Shown piece after piece: positions 36,073 through 45,306 of a stretch of DNA of 64,000 nt (positions within the stretch are counted from its first letter, which is position 1; each line of letters begins with the position of its first letter). The position numbers and the translations under genes were made by a program. Origin of the DNA: Trichomonas vaginalis G3 (lineage: Eukaryota > Parabasalia > Trichomonadida > Trichomonadidae). A model generated the notes under the pieces. That model made no database searches. It saw only the letters and a list, made by a program, of their open reading frames with translations, and was not told the DNA's origin. The stretch is from positions 21,606,082 through 21,670,081 of the forward strand of contig NC_067207.1 of the NCBI RefSeq assembly GCF_026262505.1. The letters run 5' to 3'.

Positions 36073-36612
36073 ATGCTTCAGGTTGAAAAACAAAGAACAA
36101 AAGTAGCAGGATACAAAACCGTATTAGACTATATCTTTACAAATGCTGGTAGGACATATTCAGATGAAGAAATTTCATCCCGAGCATTACAGGTTGACTA
36201 TCCAATTCGTTGGCTTCAAAGTCCTTCAGATGCAAAGGCAATAGGATTTAGAAGAGTTTTTGTTTTCAAAATAGAACTAGACGCATTTATGTTCGCAAGT
36301 ATATTTTCATGGGCAGTTATCAAAGGTTCTGATGGTCTAATAGACAAATTGCCGAATGAGAATCTTTTACATTCGGGTTCAGTCGACGAAAGTCTTGAGA
36401 AAACTCTAGATGACTTCAGGAACTCAAATATACACAAATAGTATGGGAATTTCAAGAAAATACCATCTTTACTAGAATGGAAGCTAACTATCTGTAAACC
36501 CTAAGCAATATGATACAAGATGAAACTCCACGCGTGTTCATTTCAAAAGGTAGGAAATTAACGACCTCCAAGAGATATCAGAGTTTTTATTTTGTGGAAG
36601 TAGACAAAGACG
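36073..36612 (+). pseudogene. DYPIRW-family Maverick protein fossil, left copy
   Basis: Begins MLQVEKQRTKVAGYK and carries DYPIRWLQSPSDAKAIGFRR. Counterpart of 38745-39253 and paralogue of 43676-44523. The product is unassigned, probably structural. Broken, a few breaks. It ends at the inner Maverick border. Confidence 0.65.
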
Positions 36613-37192
36613 CGTAGTTTCATCAACAAATTTCTCATCATGTAAAACTTTTGTCTCTCCTGCCGGCTCTTTAATAGGTCGAAAATTTCAGCCATCAAAA
36701 TATAACTATACAACAGTTGTTAATAATTTAGCGACAGAAAATTCAATTATACATTTATTTTATAGCGCATTGATTGATTCATGTAATATTATAAATAATT
36801 CCATATTACAACTAACTCAGTTTGCATATTGTGGAATTATTTACCATAGATCTAGTGATCTAACTATAAAAAGCTGTTCTTTTATTAATAACACCGTTCC
36901 TGATGTATATAATGATCCAAATGCAGGTTCGTATTTGATATATAATGATAGATATAATGATCCAAGTGAAGAAATGTTAATTGAAAATTGTTACATTGAT
37001 AATTCGATTTCAACCACACAGATGTTTAATTATTATCATATAGAAATAAGAGAACCATTTACTAACAATTTAATTCATTTTTCAACTGATATTTGCCAAG
37101 CAGAATTTGCAATTATCAATAAGAGTATTTCTGAAGTTAATGACCTTTCTCTCTTTTTACAAACTTTACTAAATATCAGTAACTCTTCATAA
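36613..37192 (+). pseudogene. Host beta-helix surface protein, 3' part, cut by Maverick
   Basis: From the Maverick border the frame is open to 37192 (VSSTNFSSCKTF, ALIDSCNIINNSILQLTQ, LTIKSCSFINNTV, MLIENCYIDNSIS). The recurring S-C-x-F/I-x-N-N/D units are rungs of a right-handed parallel beta-helix, the pattern of trichomonad Pmp-like surface proteins. There is no start codon: the 5' part is replaced by the Maverick, so the gene was probably inactivated by the insertion. No transmembrane segment is visible at the C-terminus. The TTG at 36770 is not a real start. Confidence 0.65.
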
Positions 37193-37705
37193 CATAATAT
37201 TTCCACATAATAGATAGCCAAATGCTTGATTCAAAGCTAATTATAAAGCATGGTAATTTGTGAGTATTTTCCGATGAATTATTAACTCTGAGTCTTATTG
37301 GGTTTCCATTTTTTTACAGTTTCATCTTTGGATTCAGGAAAATAAGGTCTCACATATAGATGAACTTACGCCCATCTGACATTAATTTTGAATGATAACA
37401 GGCATGAAGTATCATTCAAAATGATATAAATTAAGAAATATGAATGATGTACTTTATATAGGACCCAAGTGGAGCGTGATCATCCCTTTGCGACACGTAT
37501 AAGAGGTTCTTAGAGCATTGTCTCTAAAATTTAATATATCGTAGTTCTTCATATTAAATCACAATATATTATCTGAATTGTCATAAATGATGCATACTTA
37601 CTAAATCCAAAAAATTGAAATTACAATTTATTTTATTTGGAATTATCTGGATTGTGATAAAAATAGCTTTGATTGGTGAATGACATAGTAATAATAACAG
37701 TTTAT
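37193..37705. other. Intergenic region of the host island
   Basis: 513 bases between two convergent genes, no gene seen. A 40-base stretch near 37380-37440 contains the inverted pair ATTTTGAATGATA / TATCATTCAAAAT (about 37386-37422), which could form a hairpin in the 3' regions. Confidence 0.55.
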
Positions 37706-38425
37706 TTATAAATCAAAATCAGTATTAAAATTATTCCACATTCCGAAAGAATCATCTTCGAAATTGATTCTCGTATCTAAACCAAAATGATCGGTTATAT
37801 CAAAATCTTGCTCTGGTATTGATGATTGGGTTATTGAGAATTCAAGAAAGTTGTTCGGGTCATTTTCCTTTTCTACATCAGGAGGTGGTGTTGGAAAAGA
37901 CGAAACCGTAGCATTTTGGATGATTTTTTCTACTTTTGGATTAGATAGTACTTTAGGAACGAAATTCTTAGGCAAAACCTGTGTAGAAGGAGTCTTTGCT
38001 TTTCTTCTTATTGTCCATTGACGCATTTCCTTAAAATTATCTTTCCAAAATGGGAAGAGTTTGTTTAATATTGAAGAAGCTTCATTAGCGTCTGTAGGCG
38101 ATGCATATCCAATCATCTGAAGAGAACCGTTAATCGATGATTTGCATTTTTGCAGAAGAATCCTGAGTTGTCGAGTATTGATTGCTAAATCTTCGCCAAC
38201 CCAGTACATTCCACATACAATGCCTCTTTGAAGGTCATCAGAGTCGTCACGCATGACAAAAGCTTTTATTGTTTCGACAACGTCGACAAATGTTTCAACA
38301 CTTTTATTGCGCCGATTTTTGCAAGCTGGAGATGTTAGCATAGTGCGTAACTCAAGATATCCTTCTCTATCTCTTAGACTCAATTTTTCCCATTCTACAA
38401 TAGACATGTCAGATGGCGCTTCCAT
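37706..38425 (-). CDS. Initiator-binding-domain (IBD) protein, IBP39-like
   Basis: A 239-residue protein from the first in-frame ATG at 38425; the frame is open 35 codons further, but only from a TTG. Residues about 5-115 match the trichomonad IBD, a winged helix that contacts the Inr: WEKLSLRDREGYLELRTML, SPACKNRRNKSVETFVDVVE, RGIVCGMYWVGEDLAINTRQ and the recognition-helix stretch QKCKSSINGS near 93-102. In IBP39 this domain binds TCA-Py-(T/A) at start sites; many paralogues exist. The second half is Pro- and acid-rich and may interact with RNA polymerase II or cofactors. TTCAAAAATG at the start is an Inr variant. TAAATAAA follows the stop. Intact, between two Mavericks. Confidence 0.82.
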   Translation of the reverse strand: MEAPSDMSIVEWEKLSLRDREGYLELRTMLTSPACKNRRNKSVETFVDVVETIKAFVMRDDSDDLQRGIVCGMYWVGEDLAINTRQLRILLQKCKSSINGSLQMIGYASPTDANEASSILNKLFPFWKDNFKEMRQWTIRRKAKTPSTQVLPKNFVPKVLSNPKVEKIIQNATVSSFPTPPPDVEKENDPNNFLEFSITQSSIPEQDFDITDHFGLDTRINFEDDSFGMWNNFNTDFDL

Positions 38426-38633
38426 TTTTGAATAAAATTTTACATAGCCGGCCAAGGAAACAACGGCTTTGAATTGAATTTTGAATTTCGGAAAAAAAAA
38501 TCCAATTTTCAAATTCTCATCGATTTCCAAAATTTAATTGTAGTGACTATGCTAAACGAATGACATATCAATTTCATGAAGACAATGAAATTGGATTGAA
38601 CTTCTGAATGATCATTTATTAATAAATATACGA
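38426..38633. other. Divergent spacer with Inr
   Basis: Separates the IBD gene from the interrupted gene at 38634. It contains 35 untranslated open codons before the IBD start and the Inr at 38612. Confidence 0.5.
38612..38616 (+). promoter_or_regulatory. Initiator element (Inr) TCATT
   Basis: GATCATTTATT with the A at 38614, 20 bases before the ATG at 38634. It supports a real host gene starting there. Confidence 0.6.
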
Positions 38634-38744
38634 ATGCGTCACTATACCCCACTTGATGAGACATCAGAAGGAGGCTATCTTGAAAACATTCAATATATTT
38701 CCTCGATTAGAGCTAATCAAGCTGCAATAACAAAAGATGAATGA
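38634..38744 (+). pseudogene. Start of a host gene cut by the right Maverick
   Basis: ATG at 38634 after an Inr opens a frame of 36 codons (MRHYTPLDETSEGGYLENIQ, then YISSIRANQAAITKDE) that stays coding-like up to the Maverick border and ends in TGA at 38742-38744, right at the junction. I do not recognise the protein. The natural reading is a host gene whose rest lies beyond the Maverick, outside this window. Confidence 0.55.
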
Positions 38745-39253
38745 CGTTTGTCTACTTTCCAAAATAAAAACTCTGTATCTCTTGGAGGGTTAATTTCAAT
38801 CTTTTGAAATGAAACGGTGGAGTTCATCTTGTCATATTCTAGTTTCAGATATATGTTCCATTTAGTAAAGAGTCGTATTTTTCTTGAAATTCCCAATAAT
38901 ATTTGTTCATTTGAGTTTGAAAGTCATTTAGAGTTTTCTCAAGACTTTCGTCTGAACGACTGTAAAGATTCTCATTTCGGCAAATTTGTCTATTAGACCA
39001 TCAGAACCTTTATACTGCCATGAAAATATACTGCGAACATAAATGCGTTAGTTCTATTTGAAAACAAAAACTCTTCTAAATCCTATTGCCTTTGCATCTG
39101 AAGGACTTTTGAAGCCAACGAATTGGATAGTCAAAACCTGTATGCTCGGGATGAAATTTCTTCATCTGAAATAGTCCTACCAGCATTGTAAAAGATATAG
39201 TCTAACGGTTTTGTATCTGCTACTTTTGTTCTTTGTTTTTCAACCTGAAGCAT
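38745..39253 (-). pseudogene. DYPIRW-family Maverick protein fossil
   Basis: Reads leftward from ATG 39253 (MLQVEKQRTKVA). Same family as 43676-44523 and counterpart of 36073-36612. Function unassigned. Broken, a few breaks. Its 3' end forms the tip of the Maverick. Confidence 0.6.
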
Positions 39254-39447
39254 TTAATATATGTAAAAATATTATGTTTTAAAAATGGTATGCCATATAG
39301 CTTCTTGAATTTGTTAAGAAGTATTTGAACGTATTTTCCATCTGTATCTCTAGTGTTTACATAAGCATAGCCCGCCTTAGTAAAATATACTTGTAATTTC
39401 CTATCGTTTACGCCGGTATAAAAGTAGAAAGAGTCTGTTCTTCGCTA
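39254..39447 (-). pseudogene. Short Maverick coding-like stretch
   Basis: A minus-strand stretch with coding-like composition (YTGVNDRKLQVYFTKAGYAY, VNTRDTDGKYVQILLNKF) between the HNH nuclease and the terminal gene. Product unknown; probably broken. Confidence 0.4.
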
Positions 39448-39855
39448 TTAGTAGTAAAACTCAAACGTATGCTTGCCATAGTCTGTAATTTCAATTGTTT
39501 CATCTTCTAGTTCGTCGACAAATTCGAATACAATATCTCCAAATTTGCCTTTGTTCTTATTGTTTTCAGAACGAGTGACCCAACGTAAGTTTTCAAGTCT
39601 ATTGTCGTTTCTTATATGGTTTATATGGTCTACAAAAGGTAAATTGTTAGGATTCAGTATAAAATGAGTTGCAATGACAACATGTTTAAGATAGTGTTTT
39701 CCACCCATCTTCATAATAGCATATCCGTCATTTCGCTCCCATTCGCTTAAAACTCGTTTTGTCTTTTTGTTTCTGACTTCAAATGACTCACAACAGTGAA
39801 TTTCATATTTCTCATCTAACAAACAAGTTTCCTTCAACTTGAGGTTCACTAACAT
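39448..39855 (-). CDS. HNH homing-type endonuclease of the Maverick
   Basis: 135 residues, looks whole. The N-terminal half (FEVRNKKTKRVLSEW, then GYAIMKMGGKHYLKHVVIA) is like the NUMOD4 DNA-binding module; the second half carries the HNH core FVDHINHIRNDNRLENLRWV. Phages, large DNA viruses and mobile elements carry such stand-alone nucleases. It is expected to nick or cut DNA; here it may be a parasite of the Maverick or help it recombine. Its start overlaps the next gene by 44 bases. Confidence 0.8.
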   Translation of the reverse strand: MLVNLKLKETCLLDEKYEIHCCESFEVRNKKTKRVLSEWERNDGYAIMKMGGKHYLKHVVIATHFILNPNNLPFVDHINHIRNDNRLENLRWVTRSENNKNKGKFGDIVFEFVDELEDETIEITDYGKHTFEFYY

Positions 39856-40066
39856 CGAAAGGCATGTCCATAAGACGTTCTTCTTCTAACCTCTCTAGTC
39901 TGTTTGGATAATTGGCACGTGCTGTTTCCAAATCCATTTCGTAGCGAAGACCAGACAATTTGTCATAGACTTTTATGGGTCTTCCCTTCCTATATTTAAA
40001 CTTCTTCGAAACTCTCCAACCATATCTTTGCAACTCTGCTTTTATTCTAGCAGATTTTCTATCCAT
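39812..40066 (-). CDS. Small basic Maverick protein
   Basis: 84 residues, looks whole, starting MDRKSARIKAELQRYGWRVS, strongly basic in its first 40 residues, with KFKYRKGRPIKVYDKLSGLR. It overlaps the HNH gene. It may bind DNA; not recognised. Confidence 0.5.
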   Translation of the reverse strand: MDRKSARIKAELQRYGWRVSKKFKYRKGRPIKVYDKLSGLRYEMDLETARANYPNRLERLEEERLMDMPFDVSEPQVEGNLFVR

Positions 40067-40103
40067 TCTATATGGGGCATTTTTATAAAAATAAAAAAAT
40101 ATT

Positions 40104-40690
40104 TTTCTTTACTTTACATAACCGCCTGCTGCCATAAGTCTTTGACGCCAACCCATACCAGCTAATGAAGGTTGACTTGGTTTAGTTTCCAAACTAAACT
40201 TTGGTTTTGGTTTATCTTCAGTTTTTGGTTTTTCTTCTTCTATCGCGTTTTCGTCACTTTTCGGTTCCTCTGACTTTACTTCACTTGCAGAACAGTTGTG
40301 TCGTCAACATCTTCATAAATATCATATGCCATTGTTTTTGTTTTCCTTTCAACTTTTTGTGTTTGTTGTAAAGTTTAGAATATTTCGACTCTAAGTCAAT
40401 GAGATGTTCTATAATGAACTGTTGGTCAGTGAAGTAAACTTTTCCATCTGTTGTCTCGAAAGCTCCTTCAGACTTCAATATTTTATTTGTGAGAGTCTGT
40501 TTCTTTTTTGAGATACTTGCCGTTCCATTTTTATGAAAAGTGACTTGTAGTTAGGGTTTGTATTTCCAGACCTGGCACTTTCTATTATTGAATTTTTCTC
40601 TTCATCTGTAAGTTCTTTGACAGGTTTTGACAATGGTTCTGAACTTTGTTTGTTTGGTGTCAAATCTACCGTTTCAACTTCTTCGGTCAT
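40104..40690 (-). pseudogene. Lys/Glu-rich Maverick protein fossil
   Basis: Minus-strand coding remnant: an acidic start (MTEEVETVDLTPNKQSSEPL), a coiled-coil-like middle and a Lys/Glu/Pro-rich end closing in GWRQRLMAAGGYVK. Possibly a core or scaffold protein. Broken, about two breaks. Confidence 0.5.
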
Positions 40691-41298
40691 TTCATCTCAG
40701 TAAAAAATTTAGTTTGGTTTGTTTTCAACTGGTTGTTTAGGTTTTTTAAGTCGGTCTAAAACTTCCTGAGGTATAGGAAGAACTTGACAAACACGTGGTG
40801 TAACTGCTGGAAGCCGACAAATCCATCTTGAACTTATTTGTCTCAATGCTGTATTGTTCATTTCATCTCAGTAAAAAACTTTACATTCCCCACGTTTGAG
40901 GCGGTTGAGGTTGGTTATTGTTTACCCATTGTTGTGCATGGTTATATCCTCTGTTAAAGAATCTTTCACCTTGGTCCATATATGTCCTGCTTGGTTATAG
41001 TAGTCATTTGCTTTGTTATAATAGTTTCCTGCTTGTCTTCCTACATTGTCCATCCATCCTTGAACTTTTCCTCTTGTTTCAGGATTTGGAATAAGATTTT
41101 TGCATCTCGTGCTACATCCAACCTTTCTGTACAGTTTGTATAATAGGTTGTGCTTTCTCTTTAAGTATACCTAATGTACTCAAAATCTTCCTTCCAACTC
41201 CAAATACACCTCTGGCTATTGTTCCCACTGCGGGCAAAAATCTGGATGCAACTCCTGCTTATATGCGCCAAATAAACCCATTTCTTATGGGTTAAAAA
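40691..41298 (-). pseudogene. Maverick small structural-type gene fossils
   Basis: Minus-strand remnants including the amphipathic stretch FLPAVGTIARGVFGVGRKIL and a Tyr/Asn-rich stretch (GWMDNVGRQAGNYYNKANDY). The first resembles membrane-active minor capsid proteins in composition. Broken, several breaks. Confidence 0.45.
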
Positions 41299-42255
41299 AT
41301 GACGAATCCAAACAAGGACCCCTATGTTTCTAAGGCGACAAAGAAAGCACTCATGGTAAAAATCTTTAGTTCAACACCAAATGCTTGGTTTATGGATATC
41401 TTGGAAAACATTCCGAGAGTTAGAACAGATGGACCACCATACTGGCTAATATTTGTCGGTCAAAAAACACAAGATACTGTGAAGCCATACCATTATGGTC
41501 CAAAGCTATTTTTAGATAATCTTAGCAGCTTTGACAATATTCGTTGACAAATACCATCCAACAAAACTGACATCTGACTGTGAAAGTTCTTTCAAATCAG
41601 ATGATGTAAAAAACTATCTGCGTTCAAAAAATGTAAACCAATATTTCATTGTCGACCAAAACCTTCTGCTCTTGGTGTCATTGACGGTTGTATAAATGTT
41701 AAGAGACTTAAACCAACCACAAGGTGGTGAAGCAAATGAAATGTCATATGACGACAAAATATAGACACTTCTCCATGGCAAAGATGAGACAAGTTTTAAA
41801 TAGTTACAATAGCCGTAAACAAAAAGGTTTGGGAAACCACTCCCCCGAAGAAATGAAAACAACCTGACTTAGAGAAAGACTATATATTTAATAATTTAGT
41901 CAAAAGAGACAAACAAGAAAGAATGCCGGCTTCAAACTTCAGAAAGGTGACAAAGTAAAAATAGAAATACCTAACGCGACCCATATGAAAATACTATTGA
42001 CTATGACAACAATGGGAACCCGACAGGTACTCACATCGTGTTCGTAAAAATAGAAGAAAGTATACAAGAGAATATTATGAAGTTTTAGGCAAACATGGCA
42101 AAATGTACAGACTGCAAGCAGAAGATAAAACTACTATTGCCAGACCTCGTTTCAAACTTGTCAAAGTTCAAGGTGGTATACTTTCAAAGACAGTTCCTAA
42201 CAAATATAAGACAACTCCTGACGAATATGCTAAAGAAGTTGAAAATGACGACTAA
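41299..42255 (+). pseudogene. Second integrase (rve-type) fossil
   Basis: Plus-strand remnants with integrase-core-like elements: NAWFMDILEN, PPYWLIFVGQ and, further on, FRKGDKVKIEIP, the kind of C-terminal segment seen after the catalytic core. Distinct in sequence from the integrase at 52802. It is the only such gene in segment 1. Broken, several breaks. Confidence 0.55.
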
Positions 42256-43657
42256 GCAATTCTATACCATGCGTAAACTGTCATGTAAGGTGGCATGTAG
42301 TCTTTACTTTGTCCCGTTGTTTGCGTATATCCCGAAACGCGATGTGTATGGTTTCCTCCTCCCTCAGTGTTACTCCAGTAACAATTTATAGCAAACTTAA
42401 CGTTGTCTTTAACATCATATCCTTTACCTTTTGTCATTGCTGACCAATCCCAATATCTATGCTTATGCCAACCTGCTTGAGATGTACTTAAATCTATGTA
42501 GTGACTGTGTGCAGGTAAATTTTCACCTGAAATCGTTTTACTTCCACCTGTTTCCTTTGAAGAGTTTGCACAATACAAAAACCTGTCGACTATTTGAGTC
42601 CAAGTTCCAAAACCCAGAACTGTTTTCTGTCTGTAGAGTTCATTGACGTAAATAGAGCCTATAGGATATAATGTTTGAAGTATTTCTGTCTTTAATGTTT
42701 GAAGCTCTGTTTTGTCTGCTTTCTTGTCATATAAATCTTGAGCAGTGAATTTAATATTATATTCATCCTTCATGACATAAACATCTTTACATCTAATGTT
42801 TCTCATCGTCGTTATGTCGTCATCCAATGTTAAACCTTGTGGAAAGTTAGGAGGTTTACAATATAATGCATCCCCACCAGTTTCTTCAACCGTTCCTTCA
42901 ATACTTTCTATAGCAACAGTTGTAAAACTTGTATGTGTATGAGTCTTATTTGCTTTCTTCTCTAACTCATCGTTAACATAAGTTTTATCTGCTTTAAGGT
43001 CTTAAACATCCTGAAACCCATCCTGTATCGGCTTAGTTTTTAAAATCTTCGATGTCCATTCATGGTACCAGTCAAACCCTTTCTTTCATTTCGTTATCTT
43101 TTTCATCCACATATTCCTTATCTGCTTTCTTCTCTAACTTACTAGCCACATATTCCTTATCCGCTTTCTTTTCAAGGCTAACGTTTAAGTCTGTTATTTC
43201 AGATATAGAATGTATATGAGTCTTTTTAGAATATTCGTTTTCAGCTCTTGTCACTTCACTTGACATTTTATTGTCAACATATGTTTTGTCTGCTAGTTCA
43301 GGATGAGTATGTTCTTTTGTTGCATAAGCATTGTTAGCTCTTTCTTCTTCTTTGCTATTGCATCGTCTACATATTCTTTGTCAGCTTTGTTGTCAACATC
43401 TGCTTTCAAAGAAGTTCATTTATAGGTTTCTCGTTTAAAGTTCCTTTTGTTGGATTTATACAGACAGTATGGTTCTTATTGTCTTGAAACAGAAACTCAT
43501 CTGTCATTGGGTTTATTGTCAGTTTTAAGTTTCCTTCTTTCAATGACTCAGATATCTTAGAATAGTTTTGAAAAGTTTGTTTGTTCTTATTTAGAGCTTG
43601 CATAATGAGTTGTCGGTTGTGTTGTATTTCTCTTATGGAAGCAATATCTTTCGACAT
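42252..43657 (-). pseudogene. Phage-type tail-collar fibre fossil
   Basis: Leftward gene. Start MSKDIASIREIQHNRQLIMQ; a shaft of repeated K-A-D-K-x-Y-V-x-x-K-L units; a collar-type C-terminal part with LYPIGSIY, GFGTWTQIVDRFLYC, GENLPAHSH and YMPPYMTVYAWYR. These are hallmarks of bacteriophage tail-collar/short tail fibre proteins. In a virion-forming Maverick it would be a receptor-binding spike. Broken, a few breaks. Paralogue at 57794. Confidence 0.75.
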
Positions 43658-43675
43658 TTTTATTCTAGATAAAAT

Positions 43676-44523
43676 ATGCTTTCAATAGAAAAAGAAAATT
43701 CAAGAGTTGCTACAACTAAACCATTAGATGAACTTTTTACTAATGTCGGTCAAAAGTTTGAGACAGAGACCGTAAAGCATGAAGGCTATCGTTTTGACTA
43801 CCCATTAAGATGGTTAAGAGACCCATCTGTCACAAAAGCTATTGGCTTTCGTAGAATGAAGTTCATTTCAGAAGCCATACATGGTTTCCCATTTACGGTC
43901 GGTTTTGAAGTTCGATACTATAACAAAGAAAAACGTATGTATGAGAAATTTGAACAGGGAAAACTTTTACAAGTTAGTTTGCTTGTAAACTTAGAAACAA
44001 CTCTTCAAGCTTTTCAAGAAAAAATAAACGATATCTATATCGAATATGCAAACCAGTATAACATTGACGAGGAGAATACCATCTCGATATTATTTATGAC
44101 AGGAAAAATGCAACTGTTAAAATCAATAGAATAGAAGACCTTGGAGAAAACGTTTATATTTCTACAAAATATAACAACTTGGCATGGTATAGATTTATGA
44201 GGATGTTAAATCAGCCTGCAGCATATCCAGTACACCCAGACTTTTATGAAGTCGAAAACCCTAATGGAACATATGAAAATGTTTTCGACCCAGCTGCTAT
44301 TATTGTTCATGCTTCATTTTCTGGCGCCCAAAACTCTTTCTTATGCTTGGCAAATGACTTTTACGAAAAACCTACAAAGTTATACGAACCACCAAGTGGA
44401 AGTATTTCAGACTTTCAAGTATGGTTTACTACAGATGGAAGAAAAAGAATAATTCCATTATACCATGCGTTTTACTTAGAACTTAGTTTCATATACAACT
44501 ACTATCGAACGGTAAAAATATAA
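43676..44523 (+). pseudogene. DYPLRW-family Maverick protein
   Basis: Starts MLSIEKENSRVATTKPLDEL and carries DYPLRWLRDPSVTKAIGFRR, followed by a mainly beta-strand-like second half (WFTTDGRKRIIPLYHAFYL). Not recognised; its place among virion genes suggests a structural role, for example a minor capsid protein. Broken, about one break. Head-to-head with the fibre gene. Confidence 0.55.
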
Positions 44524-44527
44524 TTTT

Positions 44528-44770
44528 TTAATACGGTTGAGGTGTTGGATTTGGTTGCCAACTAGACTGTGGTGCAGGTTCAGGCTGTTGTATAACAGGA
44601 GCTTGTTCTTCTGGTTCAGGGTCTTTAGGTATAATACCAACAAACTGACCTACTCTTTTACCAATATTTTTGACTCCGTTCCAAATTCCTCTTCCTACGG
44701 TTTTTATTCCATTCCATATACCTCTTCCAACTCTTCTGAAGAAGTTTCCAATACTACTGAAGAAACCCAT
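44528..44770 (-). CDS. Amphipathic minor-capsid-like Maverick protein
   Basis: 80 residues, looks whole. The first 45 residues are a Gly/Trp/Arg-rich amphipathic region with an internal near-repeat (VGRGIWNGIKTVGRGIWNGV); the rest is Pro/Gln-rich (PEPEEQAPVIQQPEPAPQ). Such composition recalls membrane-active internal proteins of adenovirus-like capsids; this is inference from composition only. Confidence 0.5.
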   Translation of the reverse strand: MGFFSSIGNFFRRVGRGIWNGIKTVGRGIWNGVKNIGKRVGQFVGIIPKDPEPEEQAPVIQQPEPAPQSSWQPNPTPQPY

Positions 44771-44788
44771 TTTACTATATGTAAAAAT

Positions 44789-45151
44789 CTAATGTCCACC
44801 TAGTCTCTTACGTTTCCTGTTGAGTTCCATAGCATTCTTTAACTGGAGCTCATACATTCTGTTTCTCCTCTGGTAGAAAACATATTCTGGGTCAACTCCT
44901 GTGTTCGCGTCATCTGCATAAAGTTGTTTATATCCCACTTCAGGGTTTGTATAAAACTCTTTCCATCTCATATTTGCATACCATGGTGGCAAACCTAACG
45001 CAGCGTCATTTGACATGGCAGTTTGCATTTGTACATCTGTTGGCACTTGACCATAGTTTGCCATTGCAGTTTGTATTCTAACTTCATTTGGAATATTCTC
45101 TGGGTTTGGTTGTCCAGGTTGCTGTGCATTCGCTAAGTTCTGTGCGTCCAT
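44789..45151 (-). CDS. Maverick 120-residue protein, C-terminal LGGH
   Basis: Looks whole. Gln/Asn/Pro-rich N-terminus with two related units (IQTAMANYGQVPTDVQMQTA), then PPWYANMRWKEFY and a basic end RKRKRLGGH. The basic tail suggests nucleic-acid contact; function unknown. Runs in the same direction as its neighbours, 18 bases before the next gene. Confidence 0.5.
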   Translation of the reverse strand: MDAQNLANAQQPGQPNPENIPNEVRIQTAMANYGQVPTDVQMQTAMSNDAALGLPPWYANMRWKEFYTNPEVGYKQLYADDANTGVDPEYVFYQRRNRMYELQLKNAMELNRKRKRLGGH

Positions 45152-45174
45152 TTAATATTAGATAAAAATATCTC

Positions 45175-45306
45175 TTACGAGTACATATACTGAACATTTA
45201 CAGGCATTGGTTCATCTTCATATTCTCTGTACTTTTCTGCCACGTCAAATAAATAAATGACACAATGGAAAAAACCTAAAACAAGTAGTCCTATTTCAAA
45301 CCACAT
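45175..45306 (-). CDS. 43-residue single-span membrane protein
   Basis: ATG at 45306 to TAA at 45175. The first 22 residues form one hydrophobic helix (EIGLLVLGFFHCVIYLFDVA), then a charged tail (EKYREYEDEPMP). It overlaps the 3' end of the methyltransferase gene by 16 bases. Recognisable in the left copy as well. Function unknown. Confidence 0.55.
   Translation of the reverse strand: MWFEIGLLVLGFFHCVIYLFDVAEKYREYEDEPMPVNVQYMYS

Larger units (their letters stand above)
21111..36612 (-). mobile_element. Maverick/Polinton, left copy, inverted and heavily broken
   Basis: Fossil. From the gap to 36612 the sequence is the reverse complement of about 38745-53556, block by block: integrase, PolB, the gene upstream of PolB, a nested DNA transposon, the methyltransferase, small structural genes, the tail-collar fibre, a second integrase and the HNH nuclease. 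It is broken in practically every gene, with tens of breaks, mostly short length differences. Since it shares the composite layout and the nested transposon with the right copy, it is likely young; part of its poor state may be sequence quality. Its inner end cuts a host beta-helix gene. Confidence 0.88.
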
